NCBI GenBank assembly: GCA_002084385.1
Contig: NBLS01000074.1
Coordinates: forward strand, 1-5,872
Direction of reading: 5' to 3'
Origin: Desulfobacteraceae bacterium 4572_19
GTDB taxonomy: Bacteria; Desulfobacterota; Desulfobacteria; Desulfobacterales; NBLS01
Length of the DNA stretch: 5,872 nt
Each line of letters begins with the position of its first letter. Positions within the stretch are counted from its first letter, which is position 1. Position numbers and translations under genes: made by a program. Positions 1-5,657 of the stretch are shown one piece after another. The notes under the pieces were generated by a model. That model did not search any database and had not been told where the DNA came from. It saw only the letters and a program-made list of their open reading frames with translations.

Positions 1-198
<198 letters not shown>

Positions 199-200
199 CT

Positions 201-229
201 ATTATAATCGTTACTAACAAATATCGTAA
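201..229 (-). promoter_or_regulatory. Candidate sigma-70 promoter of leuB
   Basis: On the minus strand a perfect TATAAT (206-201) lies 17 bases after TTACGA (229-224, 3 of 6 matches to TTGACA). This would start transcription about 20 bases before the leuB start. The spacer contains the small palindrome GTTAGTAAC (218-210). The -35 element overlaps a 12-mer, GTGAACGCTTAC on this strand (237-226), a near copy of which lies at 5599-5610. The -10 match is strong and the -35 is weak. Confidence 0.45.
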
Positions 230-237
230 GCGTTCAC
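226..237. repeat. 12-mer GTAAGCGTTCAC, near copy of 5599-5610
   Basis: It differs at one base from GTAACCGTTCAC at 5599-5610. It lies upstream of leuB and overlaps the candidate -35 element. It may be a dispersed repeat end or a regulator site; two copies alone cannot decide. Confidence 0.3.
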
Positions 238-257
238 AAGCACCTCATCTTCGCATA

Positions 258-301
258 AACAGCTTGTCATATATAGGACAACTATTATATGCCAAGCTGT
301 T
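258..301 (-). terminator. Stem-loop overlapping the stop codon of the acyltransferase gene
   Basis: AACAGCTTG (258-266) pairs perfectly with CAAGCTGTT (293-301). After one mismatch, CATATA (268-273) pairs with TATATG (286-291), leaving a 12-base loop. The outer arm includes the last base of the TGA stop of the gene at 301-2634, so the structure forms at the very end of that message. On the minus strand it is followed only by TTTATG, so it is a weak intrinsic terminator at best. It may act as a 3' stabilising hairpin instead. The inverted repeat itself is certain; the role is inferred. Confidence 0.45.
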
Positions 302-2634
302 CAAATACCGCTTAATGAAACAGAAGTCATGGTAACTGTCCATGCTTTACTTCCACCTGTAAAAGTATCAGGCATTGCACCGAGAGCTACGGCAAAGTTT
401 TTTACCTCTTCGGAAATAGCCGATACAAGAAACCCTAATTGAGAAGCATGATTAATACGCTTTGAACTATCCATAAAGTTTATCCATACGGCATAAACCC
501 TTGCCATTATATCTGCAACCTGAACTCCAATAGGATCGTAACTTAAAAATGTATTACCCGAAGATCGTTGAAATAAATCTGACAAAATTGCAAGGCCGGA
601 TTTAGCACCGGCAAGAACACCGCTAATATTTTTCGTTTCAACCAGATCATCCGGGTCAACCGGGCCTGCCAGAGTAAATACATCCACATCCCTTCGTCCA
701 TATTCTTGTAACATTTCCTGAGTAGCATGGTATGGCAAACTATGCCGTTCAGGGATAAATCCACGGGTTGCCACCATTATTTTAAAGGGTTGCTCCGAAT
801 TTTCAAGAATTCCGCGTATATGCATTTCAAAATCTTCCGGTTTTGAAGCCATAATTATCTCACTTGCTTTTCTAAATGCACTTGGAAGATCGTTAGTAAC
901 AAATACATTTTTGGGAAGTATTTTTTCAGAAAACCTGCCGGAACCTGTTCTGTTAATTCCCATATATCGAGCAACTTCCAAACGGGAATCAAATATGGTA
1001 ATGCTTGCGTTATTATAGCGTTTGTCCTCCAATAAACGATTGCCCACATGGGATGCAATAGCAAAGCCCCAATTTCCTGCCCCAACTACAACAATATTCT
1101 GATCCGCCGTAGGTGAATAAAGTCTCCTATCTCCATGTGTTGCATAATACCCTAAAGCAACTTCATCTTTTATTTCAGGAATACCTGTCTCATCTTTTAA
1201 AATACGGCTTAAAACACCACGTTTTTTTAATATTTTTAATCCATCTTCAATAACATCTTCCAAACTGTTATTTCTAATAAAATCCTCAAAATCCGGCTCT
1301 TCTCCAAACGTATTTATGTGATATTGCCTAATCGTCTCCATTTCAGTTTTAACCGCAGCATAAAGCTCAATGCCTTTGCGTTTTGCATACACTATTCCCC
1401 TTGCAGTCAACTGTCCTGCCATAACTTTTTTACATCTTGCTATTTCCCGAATGGACGAAAGAGCAACAAACTCATCTAACGCTATTCCTGTTTTATCGTT
1501 CTGATGATTTTTTTTAATTTCACTTAATAACATGGGCGGAGGCACAGAAATATATGCACGTCCATATAAATTTTCTGCTGCTCGCCATATAATCGCTTTA
1601 GGATAAAGTGGGAATTTTAAAAGAGCTTTAAAAAATTTCATACCACGCACCCAGCTTTTTGAACTTTTCCTTGAACACATCATTAAATCTTCTGGAACTG
1701 CACTATACGAAAGCGCTATCGGCTGAATAACCACATCATTTTTTACGCTAAATTGTAATTTTTTTGTAAAATCATTTTTTAATTTATCTTCTATATTATC
1801 GTCCATATCCATTTTTGCAACTATGTTTTCATCAACCATTACATCCATGGCACCACGCAAAGTAACAAGACTTTTTGGATATCTTAAACTTCCATCTCTG
1901 GTTCTAGCACCGCCTCGCCATGCTTCAAGAAAAATCCCTTGCTGTGCTCCGGCACAACTTAACGCTTTGCAATAATTATAAAGAACCGCCATCTGATAAC
2001 GATTTGCCCCTTCTCTTAGAACAAGATACGATCCTGTCATCAATAAATTTTCAACACTTTTTATAGCCATCATATTTTGACCTGCGGCAAAAACCGGCAA
2101 CCCCATATAAAGATTTTGCCAAAGCAAATCAACGAGAAATTCATCAAGATGGGAAGAGTGATTTATAAGAAATATTACCCCCAATCCCTGTTTGCGATAC
2201 TCTTTTAATTTTTTTAGATGTTTTATATCCCGTCCGTCAGGAGAGGTAAAGGGAAGTATTGAATTTTGATGCTCAAAAAGATGATCAAACATGAGCCCAA
2301 AAGTTGCGGTAACATTTTCATGGATTTCCCGATTATAGCGAATTTCAATTTCATTTACCAGTTGTTCTATCTCTTTTCTATCAACAGATTCGCCTTCTTG
2401 CTCAATTTGTGCAAGTGTTAAATCCACTGCAAGACGGCTGATATCTTTGGTATGCTCCCAATCTTTCGGCATTTTTTTAAATTTATCAAGAAACGGTTGT
2501 CCCGGTTTTGAATGTGCCATTTGTGCAGCAAAATTTACAAAATTTATTTTATTTACAGAGCGTACAACTATTTTCCCAAGCATTTTTTTAAAAAAAGATC
2601 TACCTTTACTACGTTTTTTTTTCTTTTCAAGCAT
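301..2634 (-). CDS. PlsB-type glycerolipid acyltransferase fused to a degenerate GpsA-like NAD-binding domain
   Basis: This 777-residue protein has two parts. The N-terminal part (about 1-500) resembles the PlsB/DHAP acyltransferase family. NHSSHLDE at 158-165 carries the HX4D catalytic pair H159/D164, GSYLVLRE at 201-208 is motif II, FLEAWRGGARTRDGSL at 235-250 is motif III, and IQPIALSY at 303-310 is motif IV. Such enzymes acylate sn-1 of glycerol 3-phosphate (or DHAP) at the inner membrane face. The start is very basic (MLEKKKKRSKGRSFFKK), which suits membrane association. The C-terminal part (about 513-777) begins IVVVGAGNWGFAIA, the dinucleotide loop of glycerol-3-phosphate dehydrogenase, and keeps the SGP-like LAGP and IGV..AD..ARV segments. 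The two family lysines align with R624 and R712, the catalytic Asp region (GLGDL) reads SKAWT, and the chain stops some 80 residues before a normal GpsA end. The ATG at 2634 has GAGG at 2644-2647, 9 bases upstream. I infer an active acyltransferase carrying a non-catalytic dehydrogenase-like domain. Confidence 0.85.
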   Translation of the reverse strand: MLEKKKKRSKGRSFFKKMLGKIVVRSVNKINFVNFAAQMAHSKPGQPFLDKFKKMPKDWEHTKDISRLAVDLTLAQIEQEGESVDRKEIEQLVNEIEIRYNREIHENVTATFGLMFDHLFEHQNSILPFTSPDGRDIKHLKKLKEYRKQGLGVIFLINHSSHLDEFLVDLLWQNLYMGLPVFAAGQNMMAIKSVENLLMTGSYLVLREGANRYQMAVLYNYCKALSCAGAQQGIFLEAWRGGARTRDGSLRYPKSLVTLRGAMDVMVDENIVAKMDMDDNIEDKLKNDFTKKLQFSVKNDVVIQPIALSYSAVPEDLMMCSRKSSKSWVRGMKFFKALLKFPLYPKAIIWRAAENLYGRAYISVPPPMLLSEIKKNHQNDKTGIALDEFVALSSIREIARCKKVMAGQLTARGIVYAKRKGIELYAAVKTEMETIRQYHINTFGEEPDFEDFIRNNSLEDVIEDGLKILKKRGVLSRILKDETGIPEIKDEVALGYYATHGDRRLYSPTADQNIVVVGAGNWGFAIASHVGNRLLEDKRYNNASITIFDSRLEVARYMGINRTGSGRFSEKILPKNVFVTNDLPSAFRKASEIIMASKPEDFEMHIRGILENSEQPFKIMVATRGFIPERHSLPYHATQEMLQEYGRRDVDVFTLAGPVDPDDLVETKNISGVLAGAKSGLAILSDLFQRSSGNTFLSYDPIGVQVADIMARVYAVWINFMDSSKRINHASQLGFLVSAISEEVKNFAVALGAMPDTFTGGSKAWTVTMTSVSLSGI

Positions 2635-2699
2635 AATTCATAACCTCAAATTTTTTTATTTCACATTTTGCCATAGTACTATTTAAATCTTCATAGTTA

Positions 2700-2858
2700 G
2701 GGTTCACAAAAAAATAAATTATACTTATTGAGTGTTGAGATGTCTGATTGGGTTACGTTGTGAAAGCGTAGGAATACTGTCGTATTTTAAGCTTTCACAA
2801 CGTAATCCACTTAGACATATCGGCGTTTAAGAAGTACAAGTTATTTTTTTGTGAACCC
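2700..2858. mobile_element. 159-bp fold-back (MITE-like) palindromic element
   Basis: The two halves are inverted copies of each other over almost the full length, centred near 2779. The termini share an identical 18-bp inverted repeat, GGGTTCACAAAAAAATAA (2700-2717 against 2841-2858). The inner block from TTACGTTGTGAAAGC (2753-2767) to its complement at 2791-2805 is also perfect. Over the outer 59 bases I count 12 differences. The hairpin closes with GAATAC (2772-2777) against GTATTT (2782-2787) around a TGTC loop. TTA lies directly outside both ends (2697-2699 and 2859-2861), as a short target duplication would. No reading frame is inside. A non-autonomous transposable element or a dispersed palindromic repeat fits best. 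A regulatory RNA hairpin is the alternative. Confidence 0.6.
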
Positions 2859-2894
2859 TTAATCATTAGCTACAATAGTATATACTGTGATATA

Positions 2895-2920
2895 AGGTCA
2901 AGATAAATTATTCTTGATCT
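2895..2920. repeat. Inverted repeat, AGGTCAAGA / TCTTGATCT
   Basis: A 9-base stem (2895-2903 with 2912-2920, one G-T pair) surrounds an 8-base AT loop. It could be a DNA-binding protein site or a small hairpin; nothing in the surroundings decides. Confidence 0.4.
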
Positions 2921-2964
2921 GCTTTACTTACATGTGCATTATTAATATGATTTTTCGGTAATCT

Positions 2965-2984
2965 CACATTTGTAATGTGTTTTT
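2965..2984 (+). terminator. Weak intrinsic terminator candidate
   Basis: CACATT (2965-2970) and AATGTG (2974-2979) form a 6-bp stem with a TGT loop, followed at once by five T residues. It would stop plus-strand transcripts coming from the palindrome side before the topB promoter. The stem is short and AT-rich, so its efficiency is doubtful. Confidence 0.3.
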
Positions 2985-2989
2985 AGAAA

Positions 2990-3019
2990 TTGACATGGCG
3001 AATAGTACGCCACAATAAA
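2990..3019 (+). promoter_or_regulatory. Candidate promoter of the topB remnant
   Basis: A perfect TTGACA (2990-2995) is followed after 18 bases by AATAAA (3014-3019, 4 of 6 matches to TATAAT). The spacer holds the inverted repeat TGGCG/CGCCA (2996-3000 and 3008-3012), a position where a repressor could act. A perfect TATAAT also occurs at 3033-3038, but its best -35 (GCCACA, 18 bases upstream) is poor. Confidence 0.4.
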
Positions 3020-3023
3020 AAAA

Positions 3024-3060
3024 TGAAAGTTTTATAATATAGTTTTTCTATAGGCTTTCA
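3024..3060 (+). repeat. Inverted repeat in the topB leader
   Basis: TGAAAG (3024-3029) and CTTTCA (3055-3060) bracket an inner TATAG/CTATA hairpin (3038-3042 with 3048-3052) around a T5 loop. The structure ends 4 bases before the AAAGGT (3064-3069) that serves as the likely ribosome binding site, so it could affect initiation at the ATG at 3075. A function is not shown. Confidence 0.3.
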
Positions 3061-3074
3061 TATAAAGGTCTTCC

Positions 3075-4085
3075 ATGATTGATTTAATTTTAACAGAAAA
3101 GTTTTCCGTAGCATCTGATTTTGCAAAAGCCCTTGGGGCAAATAAAAAGGGGAACGGTTTTTTTAAAGGTGATAAATATATAATCACATGGGCTGTTGGA
3201 CACCTTGTGGAATTATATGCACCTGATGATTATGATAGAAATTTAAAAAAATGGAAAATAGAAACCCTGCCCATCATACCCGAACAGTTTAAATATAAAC
3301 CTATTAAAAGAACTTACCGACAATTTAAAATAATAAAAAACCTTCTTCGTCAAAAACAATTTTCCCGTGTAATAATAGCCACAGATGCAGGACGTGAAGG
3401 TGAGGTTATTGCAAGGACTACTCTTTTTGAAGCAGGTTTTTTAGATAAAACTCGTATTTTTCGATTTTGGACAAGTCAGGCTCTTGTTCCTGATGTTGTT
3501 AAAAATACCATGAAAAATCTAAAACCTGTAACAGATTATGACAGATTATGGCGTGCAGGCTATTACAGGCAGGTATCAGACTGGATGATTGGCATGAACT
3601 GCACCCGACTGCTTACAGTAAGATTTAAAGATCTTTTTTCTGTAGGCCGTGTTCAAACAGCAGTACTTGCTCTTCTTACTGATCGTAAAAAAGAGAGGGA
3701 TAATTTTATTCCAAAAACTTATTGGATAATAAAAGTTTTATTTGCAGGAGATAAAGGAAACTGGACAGGGCATTGGTTTAAAAATAAAAATACAAAACTT
3801 TTAAAGAAAGAAGATGAACAGGAGCTTTATAATAAACTTAATCAGGAAAAAACATCTCCGGGTGTTGTTCAATCTGTTAAAAAGGAGCAAAAAAAAGAGT
3901 TACCACCTTATCTTTTTTCCCTTACCGATCTTCAACAGGAAGCAAATAAAAAATTTGGTTTTTCTGCAAAAAAGAGTTTGGATATAGCCCAAAAATTGTA
4001 TCAGGATAAAAAATGTCTCTCTTATCCTAGAACCGATTCCAGAGTGCTGGGTACTCAAAATCTTGATATGATCAATTTCAAATAA
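3075..4085 (+). CDS. TopB N-terminal fragment: Toprim domain through catalytic tyrosine
   Basis: This 336-residue frame starts at ATG 3075 behind AAAGGT (3064-3069). It opens MIDLILTEKFSVASDFAKAL, where E8 is the first Toprim acidic residue. ATDAGREGE at 102-110 is the metal-binding Toprim motif in the variant with Gly that is common in TopB. VSDWMIGMNCTRLL (167-180) and SVGRVQT (189-195) are gate-domain motifs. SYPRTDSR at 316-323 carries the catalytic Tyr, Y317. The last few residues (NFK) come after the break and are out of family. The fragment could be translated, but it lacks the domain needed to close the ring around DNA, so activity is unlikely. Confidence 0.8.
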   Translation: MIDLILTEKFSVASDFAKALGANKKGNGFFKGDKYIITWAVGHLVELYAPDDYDRNLKKWKIETLPIIPEQFKYKPIKRTYRQFKIIKNLLRQKQFSRVIIATDAGREGEVIARTTLFEAGFLDKTRIFRFWTSQALVPDVVKNTMKNLKPVTDYDRLWRAGYYRQVSDWMIGMNCTRLLTVRFKDLFSVGRVQTAVLALLTDRKKERDNFIPKTYWIIKVLFAGDKGNWTGHWFKNKNTKLLKKEDEQELYNKLNQEKTSPGVVQSVKKEQKKELPPYLFSLTDLQQEANKKFGFSAKKSLDIAQKLYQDKKCLSYPRTDSRVLGTQNLDMINFK

Positions 4086-4845
4086 AAGAGTATTCAATGA
4101 TGCAAAATTAACAGACCATCACGCTTTAATCCCATTTAAACCTCTCCCTTCAGGGGCAACTGTGGATGAACAAAAGCTGTTTGATCTTGTATTAAGACGA
4201 TTTGCAGCAGCATTTCATCCTGATTGTCAGTTTGAAAATACCAAGGTAATAACTATATTTGCAGATGAAACATTTCAAACCAGCGGAAAAGTTATACTTG
4301 TTCAGGGAGCTGCAACAATTAATGCAACGACCGGTAAAACAATAGATAAAGATATTGTTGAATTTATTCCACCCCTTGTTAAAGGAGATACAGGCATTGT
4401 AAAAAATATAATTTCAGATGAAAAACAGACCAAACCTCCTCCTGAATACACGGATTCATTATTGTTAAAAGATATGACAAACCCGGGAAGGTATGTTTCC
4501 CAAGAGGCCATAAAAAAATTTTATCGTGGAGATATAGGCATTGGTACCCAGTCAACAAGAGCCCAGATTATTGAAACGCTTATTACCAGAAAATATCTTA
4601 AAAGATACGGTAAACAATTAATCCCAATGGAAAAAGGATGTTTTCTTGTTGATATGTTAAGAAAATGTCCAATATCTTCTGTCCTCACATCACCCGAAGA
4701 GACAGCAAGATGGGAGATGAACCTTAATAGTATAGCCCTTGGTGAAAATTCTAACACAAAATTTCTTGTAAATATGAAACAATTTGTAACAGATGCAGTA
4801 AACGAACTTAAAATGGCCGATTTTAAATCAGGAGATTGTAAATGA
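4072..4845 (+). pseudogene. TopB middle/C-terminal fragment, shifted frame
   Basis: This frame is open from 4072 and has no good start of its own; the first candidate is a GTG at 4162 inside conserved sequence with no ribosome binding site. It encodes SNKRVFNDAKLTDHHALIP (the HH block at 4117-4122), then SGKVI, PPLVKGD and PPPEYTDSLLLKDMTNPGRY. The next segment, around 4528-4560, is GDIGIGTQSTRAQIIETLI, a hallmark of type IA topoisomerases. LTSPEETARWE follows. All of these occur in the normal TopB order. It ends GDCK then TGA at 4843-4845, where the frame changes again. Confidence 0.78.
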
Positions 4846-5029
4846 TGGTAACTGTCTTTTCGTAATATGGAAGGAAATTTCAGGTAAAAAATTGACCATA
4901 AAAAATATTGAAACCCTGCTTGCCGGTAAAACAACAGTATCTTATGTATTAAAAGATAAAAGTGGTGGTAAATTCAAAGCAAAGATGAAGATGAAGATTT
5001 CAACACAATCAAACTCAATTTTTTATTGA
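4844..5029 (+). pseudogene. TopB C-terminal tail fragment, third frame
   Basis: About 60 codons read DGNCLFVIWKEISGKKLT, then IETLLAGKT and GGKFKAKMKMK. This matches the C-terminal repeat of many TopB proteins (GC.F.IWKEI.GKKLT...LL..GKT...GKKF.A.L). Removing one T near 4843 would join DCK to DGNC in frame. The tail may break once more near 4985: the neighbouring frame from 4984 reads DEDFNTIKLNF, a more natural continuation than the STQSNSIFY of this frame. It ends 3 bases before the stop of the convergent hicA remnant. Confidence 0.7.
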
Positions 5030-5031
5030 AA

Positions 5032-5181
5032 TTATACCTGAAAATAAGAACTTATTAATTTCAGATTTGCAGATTTTATGCTCTCGTTAAGGGTTAAGCC
5101 TGCCTTCTTCAAGATAGCAATGCAATCCTCTTGGATATTAGAGTGTTTTCCAGTCCACTTATACAAGGTAAGAACAGGTTT
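5032..5181 (-). pseudogene. hicA toxin remnant, C-terminal part only
   Basis: A 49-codon frame with no start codon of its own follows a TAA at 5182-5184. It begins KPVLTLYKWTGKHSN and goes on IQEDCIAILKKAGLTLNE. This resembles the end of HicA/YcfA mRNA interferases, which as I recall reads like (V)TVP.H..K.I..GTL.SILKQAGLT.EEF. In the family the catalytic His (in a GSH motif) lies in the first 40 or so residues, and that part is missing. It overlaps the last third of hicB in another frame, as expected if a deletion joined the end of hicB to the middle of hicA. The family call rests on a short match, so it is moderate. Confidence 0.5.
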
Positions 5182-5366
5182 TTATGAATTCTAAATAAAA
5201 TCCAATCTTCTAATACTTTTTGTAGTTCATTTCGACAATCCTCTAAATTATCAGAATTAGCATAAACACCGTTACATTCAGGAATTTCTCCATAATAAGA
5301 ACCATCATCTGACAAAATTTCATATTTTGCACAACACATTGCGGTATTTATGTAATCTATAAGCAT
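5109..5366 (-). CDS. hicB: HicB-family antitoxin (UPF0150), probably truncated at its C-terminus
   Basis: This 85-residue protein has the core YEILSDDGSYYGEIPECNGV (15-34), then ANSDNLEDCRNELQKVLEDW and the RIHKNL segment ending near 64. This is the partial RNase H-like fold of HicB antitoxins, in the subtype that begins with an IxxAMxxAxYE helix. By family knowledge HicB binds and blocks HicA, a double-stranded-RNA-binding mRNA nuclease, and represses its own operon. The normal ending (.PLP.IDG...) is replaced by FLPCISGLENTLISKRIALLS, which runs across the hicA remnant in the wrong frame. The ATG at 5364-5366 has only a weak upstream AGAGA. With no working toxin beside it, it is an orphan antitoxin. 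Confidence 0.72.
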   Translation of the reverse strand: MLIDYINTAMCCAKYEILSDDGSYYGEIPECNGVYANSDNLEDCRNELQKVLEDWILFRIHKNLFLPCISGLENTLISKRIALLS

Positions 5367-5657
5367 TTTATTATTCTCTATAATTTATTGGTATTTTATC
5401 AACTTCCTACTATTTCATTAATACCTTAACCATTAACCTCATCTCCTTTTATTTTATGAGGCAAGATATATCAGGCTATATTCTGTTGGTCAAGTATTAT
5501 TGCATAAGTTGCGTTGTAGGGTTACTTTATTTGAAAAGATGAGTTAACAATAAATCGTGACAAATAAAAATCTAACTGTTATGGCTCAAACATAAATTGT
5601 AACCGTTCACGAACAAGGAATGCACAAAAATATGGTAAAATTGGAGAAAAGTTAATT
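5367..5657. other. Intergenic region between hicB and the ABC-F gene, no gene seen
   Basis: About 290 bases between two divergent genes show no supported reading frame. They contain an inverted repeat CCTCAT/ATGAGG (5437-5442 with 5456-5461, 13-base loop) and the palindrome GATATATC (5465-5472). The motif GTAACCGTTCAC (5599-5610) resembles one near leuB. No strong promoter stands out for the ABC-F gene: GTGACA (5557-5562) followed after 17 bases by TATGGC (5580-5585) is only a weak candidate. Confidence 0.5.
5599..5610. repeat. 12-mer GTAACCGTTCAC, near copy of 226-237
   Basis: It is located 47 bases before the ABC-F start. It matches the leuB-upstream 12-mer at 11 of 12 positions, but in the opposite orientation relative to the downstream gene. 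Confidence 0.3.

Larger units (their letters stand above)
2635..3074. other. Divergent intergenic region, 440 bp, no gene seen
   Basis: This region separates the divergent acyltransferase fusion gene and topB remnant. No convincing reading frame was found. It holds the 159-bp palindrome, three smaller inverted repeats (listed separately) and a candidate topB promoter. The acyltransferase gene has only a weak possible promoter on the minus strand: TACTAT, preceded 16 bases upstream by CTAACT, just outside the left end of the palindrome. If that promoter is real, insertion of the palindrome may have altered its upstream context. Confidence 0.6.
3075..5029 (+). pseudogene. topB: Broken DNA topoisomerase III gene, three reading frames
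   Basis: Pieces of one type IA topoisomerase follow one another in the correct order but in three frames: 3075-4085, then 4072-4845, then about 4844-5029. At the first joint the protein passes from GTQNLDMI directly to SNKRVFNDAKLTDHHALIP. E. coli TopB, as I recall it, has about 44 residues between the active-site block and the HHAIIP block, against about 21 here, so some 20-25 codons are probably lost together with the frame. At the second joint (about 4843) one extra base breaks the frame just before GNCLFVIWKE, and the zinc-knuckle cysteines expected before it are absent. By family knowledge TopB decatenates and relaxes DNA through a tyrosyl-phosphate intermediate. No full-length enzyme can be made here. 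Sequencing errors could explain the frameshifts but not the missing blocks. Confidence 0.8.

Noticed and set aside
2447..2686. 79-residue plus-strand frame covering the start of the acyltransferase gene.
   Set aside because: It is Phe-rich sequence read opposite a Lys-rich N-terminus, with no motif. It is a shadow.
2700..2858. Reading the palindrome as a simple intrinsic terminator or an attenuator.
   Set aside because: The stem is far longer than terminator stems, no T-tract follows the base of the stem, and the flanks carry a TTA repeat typical of insertion.
4066..4090. Programmed ribosomal frameshifting as an explanation for the topB frame change.
   Set aside because: No convincing slippery sequence with a following structure is seen, and conserved residues are missing at the joint. 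A second frame break follows downstream.
329..4856. Identical 12-mer ATGGTAACTGTC at 329-340 (end of the acyltransferase fusion gene) and 4845-4856 (topB second joint).
   Set aside because: About one such match is expected by chance in an AT-rich window of this size. No similarity extends beyond it, and both copies lie in coding sequence.
4521..4934. 137-residue open frame on the minus strand opposite the topB C-terminal part.
   Set aside because: It runs antisense to well-conserved topoisomerase motifs and shows no recognisable domain. It is a shadow.
5019..5087. Plus-strand frame reading FIEIIPENKNLLISDLQ as a further topB tail.
   Set aside because: It is antisense to the hicA remnant and would need another frame change. 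The match to any TopB ending is too weak to claim.
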